Below, in pieces: positions 1 through 12,386 of a DNA stretch of 64,000 nt (position 1 is the stretch's first letter; each line of letters opens with the position of its first letter). The position numbers and the translations under genes were made by a program. The notes under the pieces were generated by a model. The model was not told the origin of the DNA. It was given only the letters and a program-made list of their open reading frames with translations, and did not search any database. The DNA is from Polytrichum commune (lineage: Eukaryota; Streptophyta; Polytrichopsida; Polytrichales; Polytrichaceae): positions 39,571,554 through 39,635,553 of the forward strand of contig OX485803.1 of the NCBI GenBank assembly GCA_950295325.1, given 5' to 3'.

Positions 1-205
1 ATGCAGTTTTGATTGCTCAAGATCAAATTAAGGGACTCAACAAATAGCCTAAGATACTTGTAGGTATAGTCATAGAGGAAAAAAATTCAAGAATACACTA
101 AGATCGAAATTGCATAACTTTAGTGCAAAAAGAAAATTATGTCATGGGGAGCTTGGGATGGAACATTGTCAGCTGACATGAGGATATTTTAATGTGATTG
201 TGCAG

Positions 206-2241
206 CCACATGAAGCGTATGCACCAGATGTTACTATCGATTTAACGAAGCACCATAAACCTGAAACTTGGACGGACTCTATTGCGTTCTGGACAGTGAA
301 GTCACTGCGTCTCCCCACGGATCTCTTCTTCAGGGTACTAACAATGTTCTCTCTGCACATGAACCGAGCAGATGCAGTAACGAAGTAGGGCAGATTCTCT
401 GCAAATTGTATGCAATCTTGTGTGTGGTGGATGTTATTGTTAATGACCGGTTTGGTTCAAGTTTTTGTTGTTTACTACACCTTATATTGAATCTTATATA
501 CAGTTTGGTTTTCCCCTGGATCTTACGTAGTGCTATTAGTTCTACCGAGGATGTAATTGTTCGCAAGTATCACACGACTAGATAGTAAAACATTTTCTGA
601 AACATAAACAAAGCTCTGACGGTTCATTGTAAGAAGTTATAGCACTGTGAAATTCCAAATGGTTTTCCACACTAATCGCAATAAATGGTGCAGTTTTAGA
701 TTGGAATTGTAGGAAGGTTTCTTATATTTGGCATTCTATAATCACCCATAGATGGACTTATGTTGATGGATGTCTTGGATGACCGAGAGCAGTATGAAAT
801 AGGGCAAGGCTCTTTATCCTAGCTACCTCTGCAAGCCAGGAAATGGGCACTCGAAAGCATTTAACAAATTACAGCAGTGCCTGCCTGGTCTGCAGGGAGC
901 GGTGAGGTAAGTAGCGCTGCTGCCATGCTCTATCTCTGTTTCCAGTGGAATATCCGTGGTTTAGTTCATTCCAGTTGTGGTTATTGTAGGGTCACTTGTT
1001 GTAGAGCTTTTAATTTCTTTTGGCCCATCTATTGTTTGCTACCTAGCTGACACAGGTGCGCATATCAGAAACTAGGGATTTGAAAGCTTCACTGTTGGTG
1101 ATGACAGTTGAAGCTGGTGTGAAGGCATCAGGTCCCACTTGGTTCTGACAAGTACAATTTAATTGGGTTTTATGCAGAAACGATATGGATGCCGAGCCAT
1201 GATGTTGGAAACCGTGGCAGCTGTACCAGGCATGGTCGGTGGAATGCTTCTTCACTTCAAGTCATTGAGGAGGTTTGAGACAAGTGGGGGTTGGATAAAG
1301 GCCCTGCTTGAGGAAGCTGAAAACGAACGAATGCATCTTATGACGTTCATGGAAGTGGCAAAACCTGCGTGGTATGAACGTGCGCTTGTGATCACGGTGC
1401 AGGGAATTTTCTTCAACGCGTATTTCCTCCTGTACCTTATGTCGCCCAAGCTTGCTCACAGGATTACAGGGTACCTGGAAGAGGAGGCCATCTACTCGTA
1501 CACCATGTTTTTGAACGAGATTGAAAAGGGCAATATTTCCAACGGCCCAGCCCCACCCATTGCCATTGATTACTGGCGGCTTCCCAAGGACGCGACCATC
1601 CGAGATGTGGTCACGGTCGTTCGTGCAGATGAAGCTCACCATCGTGATGTCAACCATTTTGCCGCGGTAATGCCCTTTTCTTTGTCAATCTGTTATTTAC
1701 TCCTTACCGCATTCGACCAATCTTTCTTTCTTTCCTTTAAATCTCACTACCAGCATGAGTCCTCCACAGTCGTCCTGTGCTTGAAGAAATTTTGTCACTT
1801 GAAGAAATGTGCTGGTAGATTTGCAGCTCTTCCAGTGATGTAGGACAATTTCTTAGTGATCTGTGTCAATAACCAAGTGTTTGATCCTTATTTCATAACC
1901 AATTTGTTTTGGAAGTACTCAGTGCACAATCTAGTGGTCGTGATGTTTTTTCAATAGATGCAATTGTCCTATGTAATTGACGACTATGCCATGGCATGAC
2001 CACTACACCTGGTAATGGACACATGTTGCCCTGTGATTGGTTGCAGAAGAACCCAATCTCTACCTCGCCAGTACAATACTAATACTGTGGCGAGGTGGGT
2101 TGGGCGCCTCCTTCAGAAATTTCTTAGTGTACCGATGAGTGCTTCCAGGGTGCTATCTGACATTATTTTCTACATGTGCAGGATATTCACAAACAAGGAA
2201 AGCAATTGCGAGAATTGCCTGCACCTGTTGGATATCACTAG
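206..2241 (+). CDS. AOX: Alternative oxidase, mitochondrial (exons 2-4; 5' end outside window)
   Basis: Ubiquinol oxidase of the inner mitochondrial membrane that passes electrons from ubiquinol to O2 without pumping protons. Exons seen: 206-334 (129 bp), 1178-1666 (489 bp) and 2182-2241 (60 bp including TAG); these match the classic plant AOX exon sizes, and all junctions are phase 0 with AG/GT borders. Exon 2 encodes [14 protein letters not shown]; exon 3 carries the di-iron ligand blocks [23 protein letters not shown] and [13 protein letters not shown]; the last exon encodes DIHKQGKQL...PVGYH, the family C-terminus. The transit peptide and regulatory cysteines would be in exon 1, before base 1; bases 1-205 are the end of intron 1. 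No frameshift or stop in what is visible. AOX1 versus AOX2 type cannot be decided without exon 1. Identity is secure. Confidence 0.95.
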
Positions 2242-2679
2242 CAAACTGCTCATTCTGAGACGAGACATTTATGTGCAGATTCAATGTGGAGTGACTGATT
2301 ATCTCCTGATCTGTTTAAGGTCATAGCACAAGGTGTCTGGAATTTAGGAGAAAAGAGTAGGTTTCCCAAGACCTCCTCTTACAGGTATGTCTGAAGGCAA
2401 ATGTGTGTGCGAACAGTCATCAGCATATGTGCTGGCAGATTTTTCTTGAGGATTCATTGGGATTGCAACCCATTTAATGAGCTCTCACTGCACACTCATT
2501 TCTCATGACCTAGATGTCTTGCTGGTTTTTTGTTGTCGGTCAGCAGATGGGCATGATTATTCCATGCTGTATGCAATAAATCACACGACATGGCTTTATT
2601 TAATTTGTCAAATTTATATGGCATGTCAATGTTTCATGTTCTATGTTCACTTTTTTTTTCACTGGGATGTTTCTGGAAC

Positions 2680-2700
2680 CCCTAAACCCTAAACCCTAAA
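2680..2700 (+). repeat. Short telomere-type motif (CCCTAAA)3
   Basis: Three exact CCCTAAA units, the Arabidopsis-type plant telomere repeat, followed by TCC. Too short to be a telomere remnant of any size; it may be a telo-box or chance. It sits about 440 bp after the AOX stop. Confidence 0.7.
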
Positions 2701-2902
2701 TCCTTTCCTTTACATCATGGACGATGAAGTTATCTCACATCAGAGGGCATTTTTGCATGGTCAGACTTCATGGTAACACTTCCATGGTCCGATGTCTATA
2801 CAATGTCTTTGTGCCCTTGAGTAGGTGTAAAGTAAACCAAATGTGAACCAAGAGAAGTCACCATGCACCAAAGCCCAACATTTTCCTTTTTAATTGCACC
2901 CA

Positions 2903-3124
2903 TACCCAGACCATGCCCATCAGCAATGACCTATGCCCACCCATGCCCACCCATGCTATTCAAATTGCGCCCATGTATTCAAAAATTGTGTATGTGTATT
3001 GTGTAATGTGTCTTGTATGTGTAATTGTGCCCCACCCATGCCCACCCATGAACAATAATATTGCACCCATGCCCACCCAAAACCCATGGGCATGGGTGGG
3101 CACGGGCATGGGCATGGGCACCCA
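2903..3124. repeat. CCCATG/CCCACC low-complexity tract with hairpin potential
   Basis: Imperfect units of CCCATGCCCACC recur at about 2935-2955, 3030-3050 and 3067-3080, then the complement (GGGCATGGGTGGGCACGGGC) follows at about 3088-3115. The two halves around 3067-3110 are inverted and could fold into a hairpin. Flanking sequence is AT-rich, so the block stands out in composition. Confidence 0.6.
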
Positions 3125-5264
3125 ATGTAGGGCTTTGCCATGCACCAAAAAGTGGACGTGTTGATTTTTTTCAACATATGTTCAACAATGGCAGTTTTGG
3201 CAATTTTTTTCATGTTTGACCTTCTCTCCTTCCCTTTCCTTGTAACTGTCAAAACCGTTTGGCATTAAAGAAAAATGATCAAAAAGATTGAAAATGGCAT
3301 TTCTCTGCCATGGTCCCGACATTTGTAGCAAGCGAGTTATGTCATGTTTTTGGACGCGCATACTAATTATTTATGTAGTTTGAGTAAACCGTAGTATAAT
3401 GTTGTAGCAATGCATAACTCCAAATAGTAACCCACATTTATAGGACAATTTAGTGTACACCTTCAAGGGGTTGTTAATGCATGTGTAGCTTCTAGAAACA
3501 TTAGATGTCTCCTTTTCTCTACATGTTAAACTTGAACTTAAAACTAACTTATTAACTAACAACTAACCGATTCAAGTATATAAGTACTATGTTGTCAATC
3601 ATCTTGATATTGGTTTGTTTGTTTGAGTGTTATTGCTCTGGACCTCTCAAATTGTGGGGCTGATGAATTGTTGGAAAGTCATTAAGAAGACTATTTCCAC
3701 GTTAATTGTTTACCTAGATTTGGATATGTCATGTTTGGAGATATTGAATTTGAATGAATCAAGGAATCAAAATCTAGAGTAGGAATAAATTGAGATTTTT
3801 GTGTTGCCTGAGCGGAGAGGAGTGAAGTGGACTTCAGAGTGTCATAAATGTGTTAACAATACATGTTATACACTCCATTGCTATTACTATTTAGTATTTA
3901 GTATTGGTATTGCCAAGATTTGCAGTAATTACAAAATACTGTGGACATGTGAACACTGAAATTTATTGTCTCTCGTTGGTGGAAAATGCCGTGACTATTC
4001 CACTTCACTTGAGTTTTCAAGGGCTTTAAAATACATAAGGGAAGTTTGAATACACAAAATTCTCTCTGTCACACAAGAAACATTTGAGAATGTTCCATTG
4101 GGAAAAATTGCTATATTTCTTTTATATGTCCTACCAACACTTCACCGTCAGAATTCAAAAGCATTGGAAGTAGGGGACAATTCTCTTGGTAATATATGAG
4201 AAACTGTATACAAGGGAAGAAGGAAGGGAGATTCCTAGTGAATGAGGTTGGGAACAATTACAAGTGGAATTATCTCACATGGAATTGTGATAGGAAGCTT
4301 CACATATGAGCAATGAGATCTCTAATGGGAGACTTGAAGGGAATAATCATGGGAACAATCCATAGTTATTGGGATTAATATTCGGACACTTCAAGAGAAT
4401 GATCATGAGAAATTTAACTAGTTTGCGGGAGATATGTTGAGACACTTGAAGGGAATGATGGTCATGTATCACCATATAGCATGTGGGACATTTCATATGA
4501 CAAAGCCGATTGGTGGAAAACTACAATAAATAATGACTAATAATTATTCTTATACTACTTGTGTCCCATAACACATAATATCAATTTCTCTAGTGTCCCA
4601 TTTCATCCATAAGTTGTGCATGCACAAGCCTTGACTTTTTCAATCCACAGACAAGGTCTTAACTTTCATAATTTTTTGCTAATGCTTCAACCCTCACACA
4701 ACTAAAGTGAGCAAATCATCTTTGCACATGCTCTCATGACCCTTGTATAACATATGCATGTGATTTTTCCTTGCTTGAGCATTCGCATTAGTGATTATTA
4801 AGACCAACTCAGATGACCTATGATTTGAACTGCTTCATCATAATAAATCTGCGCAATGATGATTTTATCACCTTTGGAACGTTCCTCAACACCATGTGGA
4901 AAAGAATCATTGTGTTAAGTGCTTGTGGCACATGGAGTATATAAAAATGGGTTGCAAAAAAAAGAAAAAAATGAAATCATGGCATTGAAGTATACTCTCA
5001 AGAAAATGAAACTTCTTACATTGGAAAAGAACCAATAGGGTTATCCTTTAGGCTTTAGCTCGATGGGACTTTACATCGGGAGTTGGTCCCTTATGATAAA
5101 TCTATTACTTGCTTTGCATATAAAATCAACCATTTATTTTCACTTGTGATGCATGTTCAAAGTTAGTGTTTGAATTTGAATGACGAGCGGCCTATTTAGG
5201 TTCATTAAGGATAAAACTCATTTTAGCACCTCTTGACATTCCAAGATAAGTTTGACCCTCATTG

Positions 5265-6010
5265 AACTAATATAAAGTATTCTTCCTTCAAAACCTTCAA
5301 GCATGCACCAAACACTTACCACCGACCAATGTTTGGAACCAACTAACAACTAGTTACAGATGAACCGACTGAATTTAATAAATAACCGGTTGAAGTTGGA
5401 GACTTCAAGAGAATTACCGATCATTTAAGCACGGGGGGTGCACTTCATTGTCAAGTTGAACACCACGTGCGATAAAACAAAATCTACTTTTTACATAAAG
5501 CATCACCAAAATGGTTCAAAAGTTTATGATTTTTTTTTCATGAGTAGATATACATAGTATCTATTACATAGTAAAAATTGGTAACCAAATTTGATGATTT
5601 GTTTTTTTTATAAAACATACCGTTTCTAACTAGAATGACGCAACATTGAACTAAACAAATTACTACAAAAAATGAAGATGACTAAAAATTTCAAAAAAAT
5701 ATACAAAAGATATTATCAATGGTTATGTGTATGTAGAAAAAATATCATAATTTTAAAAATTATCTATGGCATGTAATATAGGGTAGCAAACTTTTATCGC
5801 ACGTGGTTATGAAATGTAAGGGGGTGTGATCCCCCCGTGCATTTAAGAAGCATCTATAGAATATACCTCAAGTGAATCAAGCAAAACCGAAAGATGTCAA
5901 CATGTAACCGCTTGGATGTGGAATCACTAGGATCTTGACCGACTATGCCCAAAAACTTCCCGGGCACTCTTTACCGACCATGGACAATGTTGTATGCAAA
6001 ACAACTAGCT
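5265..6010 (+). repeat. Dispersed repeat family A, copy 1 (interrupted by MITE 5430-5839)
   Basis: The block containing AACCGGTTGAAGTTGGAGAC, ACCGATCATTTAAG, ATCTATAGAATATACCTC and GACCGACTATGCCC recurs inverted at about 16786-16990 and in the same direction at about 37205-37400. The other two copies lack the 410-bp insert, which marks the empty site. Sequence at 45840-46005 resembles its outer parts. No coding sequence is evident; an old LTR or non-autonomous element is possible. Confidence 0.65.
5430..5839 (+). mobile_element. hAT-like MITE, copy 1 (410 bp)
   Basis: Starts CACGGGGGGTGCAC and ends GTGATCCCCCCGTG, giving short inverted ends. It is flanked by perfect 8-bp duplications CATTTAAG (5422-5429 and 5840-5847), the size typical of hAT elements. 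The body is AT-rich and non-coding. An almost identical copy of exactly the same length lies at 61299-61708. It interrupts repeat family A, and uninterrupted paralogues define the empty site. Confidence 0.88.
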
Positions 6011-9000
6011 CTCAACCAAAAGTGATATTGAGGTGAAGATAACTTTGATTAATCACCAACTTCTCGGCTTGTGTTTGTTGATCCTTTTCAACCATGGAAT
6101 CGCATGCTCAACTTGTACGTTTGTACGACACGGTATCATTTGCTTGTTTGTACTTCATGACTCTCGGCCTTCTTCATTTAAGGTCAACAAACATAAATCT
6201 CACCACCTCATGCACCGATTGGACACCCAATTTTCGATTGTGTTTGACAAAACGGTGGCCATGGCTCCCATGTTTGAATGGAGTCACTTCACAATCAACA
6301 TTGGAATTCGCGATGCTCGAAATTCCTCATCTACATCCGTAAGCCTACAACAATTTAACTTCATTATGTTTGAGGCCCAACATTTGCATATATATCATCA
6401 CCAAAGAGGGTTCATAAGGTAGGTATATTGGAATCATTTTATTCATTTGAATACTCGAGTCAAAATTGGAGTCACTACCATCTTAATATTATGTAGGCAC
6501 AAAGGTCCTTGCATGGTATATATAGATTTAAATGGTTCAAGAAAAATTCATGTATCTTTTAATACTCATATTCTAGCAGTCTTTTAAAATGTAATTTCTC
6601 ATTAATAACTATATTGGACTAATAGGGGATTGGTAGTAAATACTACGATTTTAGCACAATATAGTGGAAAGTTCTTGATCCATGCATAGGTTTAAGCGAA
6701 AGTGATTTTAATTTAAATACTAACTTTGAATTTTGTCAAGTGATTTTTTTAAAACATTGATTTACTAAGCCAAAAAATTTATGTTGAAAAAAAAATCTAC
6801 GTATCCTAGAAGATGTTGCAAGTGGTGTGCAAGTAGGTGATATTGAACGAGTAATCTTCTAGAATTTATTTTAAATATGATAAATTCATATTAAATTAAT
6901 AAATTTATACCAAAATAATTTGATGTCCACAATGTCACGGTATGCAGCGTTGGCGGCCGTACCTTATCCGTTGGGCTTCATTCATTTAGGTTTGGATGAA
7001 TAAATCTAGATGTGGAGAGGAAGGCTCCTAAGTGAGGAGCCTCCTCCTTGGCTTGACATTCTAGCCAAGTCAAGTTTTGTGAGCGAGTGTGTGGAGACTC
7101 TGGAGAGAGTTTGTGTGAGGTGAAGATTGCGTGTTTTTGCAATAAATCTTCAGTTCTTCCTCCCCTACTTACACTCTTGGATTTTCCCGTGGTGGAATGA
7201 GAGATAGCTTGACTCATTGTGTGCATTTGAAGAAAGATTTAGAGCTCTTATGAGTGTTTGACTATCTTCCTTCTCTGTCGAGGTGTGTTGTTTATGTGTG
7301 ACTTTGCTATGTTTTAGTGTTGTTTGTTAGTGGTGGTTGGTACTCGAGCTGCAGTGACACACGATTGCTATCTACACGACAACAAGTTCATTATATATTT
7401 AAGGTCTACGAGGTGAAAATTCAAGTTCAAATACTTAAGTACATGAGATTTAAGTTCCACACCAAATTTAGCCATTTGCTTTTGGCCATGATTTTTAATG
7501 ATATGTTTCGTAGATCTCATCTTGATATTCTACATGCACCATGAAAAAAGATCACTTTAAACATCATTTCACTACTACTTCTAGGTGTTTGACCAAAAAA
7601 CTATGGTGTTATGATACCCGAGCACTTTCTCAGTCCACTTTACCATGCTTGTACCCTCCAACACTGATGAAAATATAGATTTAAATGTACATTTTGAACT
7701 TCGTGATATAAACATAATCACAAAGAATAGCATATACATTGAAGCTTGAAATAACATTCAATTGAAATACAATCATAACAGTGATGTCAATGTTCAAATT
7801 ATATATAATTATATATAATTTATTTTAAAATTATTATGTTTATTTTGTGATTAATTTGATTGAAACACAAATGGTGTGGGCAGTAGTGTCAAGACCCACG
7901 GGGGTTGCACTTATTGTTAGAATAGGAACCATGTGCGCGCATGAGCCTGAGATTAATACCCTTAATTTTTAAGAGTGTATCCTTCTTAGAATTGATATAT
8001 GTACAATATGTAGCTAGGAAATCCCCTCAGATACATAAACAAGTGAGAAGTAAATAAATCATATAGACCCCAATCGTATGTATACATCGGAAATATCACA
8101 TAGAAAATTGGCTAAAATATTCTTAGCAAGACACATTTATTTATCATTGATGACATGTTTGTTTCTACAATATAGGTCATTTTAGCCAATGCAATGATGG
8201 TTTTTTTTTAACTCTACCATTAGATGATTTGTCAAATTGTAGGTCCACATTGACCCATTCTTATTTTGATACCAATATAACCTTATTTCCATATTGAAAG
8301 GTCACTTCTAGAGGGCAATTAGTTACAAATACGCAATCTACATGTTGCCAGTTTTGTGGTGCATCCTATAGACCCTTCCCAAATACCAAGTATTAATGGT
8401 CAATGTTTTAGCCAACTTGCTTCTCTTTTTTGCTTTTTATCTTTTCTTCACTCCTTTAACTACTTCTAGAGAGACAGACGATACCACACATTCACATCTC
8501 AATGTCAATGAGTAATCATTATCCCCAACTCTAGATAGTTGAACTTTAGGTTTGACATACAACATACCATACTTGATTATAGTGAACTTATCCTTGGACA
8601 ATCAAGGATTACCATTCAACTGACATAGGGGATGAAAAATTCATTGGGTCCTCTTGTAGATTACCCACGCGAATATAATTGACTATGGGCCTAAAGGTAG
8701 AAATACAACTAGGGGTATATGAATAATATCTCTAGTATATTTACAAAGTTGGAATAAATAATACCCATACCTTATGTATAGTTTGTAACCCCTATGCACA
8801 ATACATACCCCTTTTGTGCACCCACATGGGTCCATACTTTTAGCAAAGAGTGCACCTCCCGAGTCAAGGCTGCATTGTCATGTTCAAAACTTGCGCAAGT
8901 TGCATTGATATTTGGGCAATCAACTTTAACTCCTCCCTTAAATTTGTCGACCTTTGGTTAGTTGTAATCAGGGGGTGTAGGTGTGAGAGTGGTTGGCTAG

Positions 9001-9469
9001 CATGTTGGTTAGATGATTCTCACTAACCCATATTGTTAAGTAGTTCTCTTAGCTAGGCATGTGGGCGATTTGAGCATATTCTTAATTAGGTAGCATTTTG
9101 GTTTGCTAACCTTCACTAACTCATATTAAATTAGTTCATTCTCTTAACTAGGTGGTGCGGGTGGACCCTAACATTGTTGAGCTCAACTTGCCACTTACCA
9201 TAGACATGAGAATAATATGGCCAAGGGTCAAGAATATACATAATGCGATTCTTCAAAAATGGCATACTCAAATCTTAGACTTGATCCACCACCAAGGCCC
9301 TCATGAAACATGACATCTCTTTTATTAAAAAAAATGATGAGGGAGCACAATGAGGCTTAGCAATGTTAAGTCGGTATGAAAATTCATCCATGGGAAGAAA
9401 TTAATCATTAATATAATACTTGGTGAATTTGGGGGTGCAAACTTATATATATTGGTTGACAATTGGTCA
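6011..9469. other. AT-rich interval, no gene recognised
   Basis: Short open frames around 6033-6422 and 7317-7544 match no family I know and lack coding character. The segment at 6940-7330 is less AT-rich and has AATAAA at 7139, somewhat like an LTR, but I find no matching second LTR, primer-binding site or polyprotein. Confidence 0.4.
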
Positions 9470-9895
9470 ATAGAGTTATCTGTAAAAGTCCTTCAAAGAT
9501 GGAGGAGATTGTGGGTTTGATCCTTCTTTGAGAAAACTCTTGTATTATGAGCTTGTTAGCATGTCATGTATCATAGTCTATTTAAAAAGTTGGGCGAAAC
9601 TTTTGGGACCTCCTCTTCTCACCTCTCAAACTTTGAGAAAAATCTAGAATCTTAAATAGGGCATGTGCTTAAGACCGACTGTCCTAAATCTTGGATCGAC
9701 TTATGCAAAGCTAGCTTGGCCCACCCCGCCCTAGCTAGTAGGATGAGCTAGAAAGCTCGGTTCTCAAAAGCCCGACACCACTCTTTATGTACGATGATTT
9801 AAGCATAAGAAAACTTGGAAGACTTTGTGTCAATTCTCATAAATTCCCATGGTCTCATCTGCTTGACTTTTAGCAACAACTCTCCTCATAGGCTC
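9470..9895 (+). repeat. Dispersed repeat family B, copy 1
   Basis: About 420 bp similar in the same orientation to 42590-43000. Shared blocks include CTTTGAGAAAACT, AAACTTTTGGGAC, CACCTCTCAAACTTTGAGA, AATAGGGCATGTGC, GGCTTATGCAA or its variant, CACCACTCTTT and GATGATTTAAG. Non-coding; type unknown, perhaps a solo LTR. Confidence 0.65.
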
Positions 9896-9929
9896 AAGGC
9901 CATGAAGTATTAACTATAGCCTAACCTTG

Positions 9930-11520
9930 TTAGTACGACACTCGTTTATATGACACCCTTAATATTACGACACATTTTTGCGCAACCAAACTTTTCAGTT
10001 CAAAACTCCCTCTTTTATACGACTACGACACTCAATAATACGGCATTTAGAATCTCCGTTTTGTCATATTAAAGAGGTAATTAATGTTAAAATTCCTTTC
10101 ATCTATGTTATGTACATCTAAAATACATTCATTTTCACTTGGGAACTACTTGGGAACTTGATGATAATTAGGGATACTAGTGTAGAATGGACTTGGTTAG
10201 GGTTAGAGTGGTCTCCTTCCTATTCTTTTGTCAGATTATGAGCCTGAAGATGTTTACAACATGGATGAGACTGGATTGTATTTTAGAGCACATCCTAATA
10301 AAACATTAGCACCAGGGAAGGTGAAGGGTCGGAAGTTACATAAGGAGCGTGTAACATTTGCTCTCGCTGTTAAGTCAACTGGGACTAATAAATTGAAGTT
10401 GCTTGTGATTTATACGTCCAAGCAACCACGATGTTTTGGAAGGTGGGAGCCTCATGAGTATGTTCGGTGGCACTCAAACATAACAACTTGGATGAAGGGG
10501 GATATATTTGAAGCTTGGATTTTGCAGCTCAACAATCAATTCAAAGGCCAAAATCAGAAGGTGATTATGATTTTGGATATTGCATCTTCACATGTTGTTA
10601 GCTCTGCCAAAGTTGGTAAGTCTCGTGGTTTTTCAACCTTGGAATTGAGCAACATGACTTTGATATTCCTTCCTCCCAATGTTCCAAGCATAGTTCAACC
10701 TTTGGATCAAGGTATAATAGCATCTTTTAAAAATTTAGTACAAGAATAAACTTTTGTAGTGGGTTTTATCACAATATGATGATGCTACATTGAAGGACTT
10801 AAGGAAGGTGGTGGCCAACATCAGACATGCTATCATGTGGAGTTATGAAGTATGGAATGAGATAGATGCCTAGATAGTCAGGAATTGTTGGAGGATGACG
10901 CGTATATCACCTACAACACGGAATGTTGATTTTGCCCTAGTTGATGAAAGCGGAAAGAATAGAATGCAAGAAGAATCAAATGAACTTGGTGCTCTGATTT
11001 CAAAGTTGTGATTGGGTGATGATGAGATGTCAATTGAGACTTACATTCAGATGGAAAGGGAAGAGAACACTGAGCTAGAATTGAGTACTAATGAGTTGGT
11101 GGATGCTGCTTTGGGACTCAATCATGCACAAGGCTTTGATATTAATGTTGATCTACATTCAGTAGATGTGGATGATGTTGCTCCACCTACAGTAAAACTT
11201 AGTGATGCTAAACGTCATGCATCATTGTCGTCTAATTTCTTATTAGATGACTCTTAACATCTTGGTGTTAATGAAATTACCGATTTTCAAAAGCTAATAA
11301 AAAATTTAGACAAGATGATAGTTGCTAACTTGGGGTAGTTCTTGAAAATATTTGTATTTGTTTGGAGTTATAAGGTATTACTTCATACAATCTACACAGC
11401 TTAAACTCAGTGTATATAACTTTAAGCTCCTATTGCTTATGTTTTGGTATTCCCTCAACAGTACGACACTTTTACGCCATTTGTCATGTTAACGAGAAGG
11501 CGGCACCTCGATAATACGCC
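9930..11520 (+). mobile_element. Pogo/Tigger-like DNA transposon (decayed)
   Basis: A transposase pseudogene (10213-11340) is flanked on both sides by sequences rich in TACGACAC-type motifs (AGTACGACACTCG near 9940, ATTACGACAC near 9965, AGTACGACAC near 11460, ACCTCGATAATACG near 11506), resembling pogo/Tigger ends. I could not fix exact TIRs or a TA duplication, so the borders are approximate. Confidence 0.55.
10213..11340 (+). pseudogene. Pogo/Tigger (DDE_1, jerky/CENP-B-type) transposase pseudogene
   Basis: Catalytic core of a cut-and-paste transposase. The first 540 bp are open and contain the three catalytic aspartate blocks: NMDETGLYF, MILDIASSH (usual form LDNAxxH) and PLDQGII, plus the typical LPPNVPSIVQ stretch. 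At about 10745 the frame shifts; the continuation reads WVLSQYDDATLKDLRK, with in-frame stops near 10873 and 11009, then VDDVAPPTVKLSDA near 11170. That C-terminal part matches the relic at 18420-18670. The N-terminal DNA-binding region is not recognisable. Clearly inactive, but only a few lesions old. Confidence 0.85.
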
Positions 11521-11781
11521 GCTTTTTGTGTTTCCCAAGCGTGTTGTACTAAGGAGGAGGAAGAACAGTACAGACCGAGCGGAAGGGAGCTTTTAATTAA
11601 TGAGGAGCAGGGCCCACAATCTGAAGGCCTGTGTGTGGAGAGAGGAGTCAGCAAGGTTGATGAGGCTCTTTTCCAGTTGCGTGCTAACCAAGGACCTCGC
11701 TCATCAGGCGGCTTTCGAGTTGGAAAAAGTCTGGGCGATCGGCTGTTCTGTAGGAGTGATGATCGATCATGAGCAGACACA

Positions 11782-11782
<1 letters not shown>

Positions 11783-11814
<32 letters not shown>
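11783..11814 (+). repeat. (AC)n microsatellite
   Basis: Uninterrupted AC dinucleotides, about 16 units. Confidence 0.95.
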
Positions 11815-11818
<4 letters not shown>

Positions 11819-12091
11819 GCTCCTAATTTGCCTTGGAATTTTCATGAGAAACGTGCTCCAATGTGATACCGAATGGGGTGTATTCACCGCAATAGTTTAA
11901 TGGGATCGACAGTAGTTTTCGATTATTTCTAAGCATTGACTGGTAAGGCGCTACAAAGGACAGCCACAAAGCGGTGTGGCTGCAGGCAGGTAATTAAGCT
12001 CATCCCATGCATATATTACCACCTACTGTGAGGTGAGTGACACGCAAATACACTTATTTTTTTACAGCCTACAGTGTCACATGTTAGACCC

Positions 12092-12306
12092 GTTCAAGGT
12101 GTGATGACCCCAAAACTAGCAACACAGACCTCGGCTTCGTGTTGTGGAACTTGACAGTTGGATCTGACAAACCACCAACGTAATATTCTATGGTAGGTTT
12201 TTACGAGAACCTCACTGTTGACAATGGTAAAGTCTACGAAAGGATCGAGTTCAAGTGCAGATTAGCTGAAATACATGGGAACTGTATAAGAGGTTGTTGT
12301 GTTTGA
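12092..12306 (+). pseudogene. Possible dirigent-like gene relic
   Basis: One frame reads ...TSNTDLGFVLWNLTVGSD, then a stop at about 12180, then MVGFYENLTVDNGKVYERI and EFKCRLAEIHGNC before a second stop. The order LG..V..LTVG, VGFY and YE.IEF...EIHG faintly recalls dirigent beta-strands, but no diagnostic motif is certain. Could equally be an unrelated fragment or chance. Very tentative. Confidence 0.2.
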
Positions 12307-12386
12307 TGATGTGGTAGTTTTTGATGTACAGCGCCTGTATTTTGAAAGAGGAAGGAGGTTGGAGATGGATGCAAAGAACATTCTTA

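Larger units (their letters stand above)
2242..5264. other. AOX downstream flank, no gene recognised
   Basis: AATAAA at about 2576 is a possible AOX polyadenylation signal. Beyond it lie a telomere-like motif (2680) and a CCCATG-rich stretch (2903-3124). The remainder is AT-rich with only short unsupported reading frames. A motif close to GACACTTGAAGGGAATGATC recurs about three times between 4330 and 4460, otherwise I see nothing. Confidence 0.5.
11521..12386. other. Intergenic, AC microsatellite plus possible gene relic
   Basis: Holds an (AC)n run at 11783-11814 and a short region with coding look at about 12090-12310 (listed separately). Nothing else recognised. Confidence 0.4.

Noticed and set aside
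1667-1843. AOX reading frame continuing past 1666
   Set aside because: This is intron read-through; the family's conserved last exon lies at 2182-2241 in matching phase.
2680-2700. Telomere or chromosome end
   Set aside because: Only three CCCTAAA units in the interior of gene-containing sequence.
6940-7330. Possible LTR
   Set aside because: AATAAA and composition fit, but no paired LTR, no target duplication and no polyprotein could be found.
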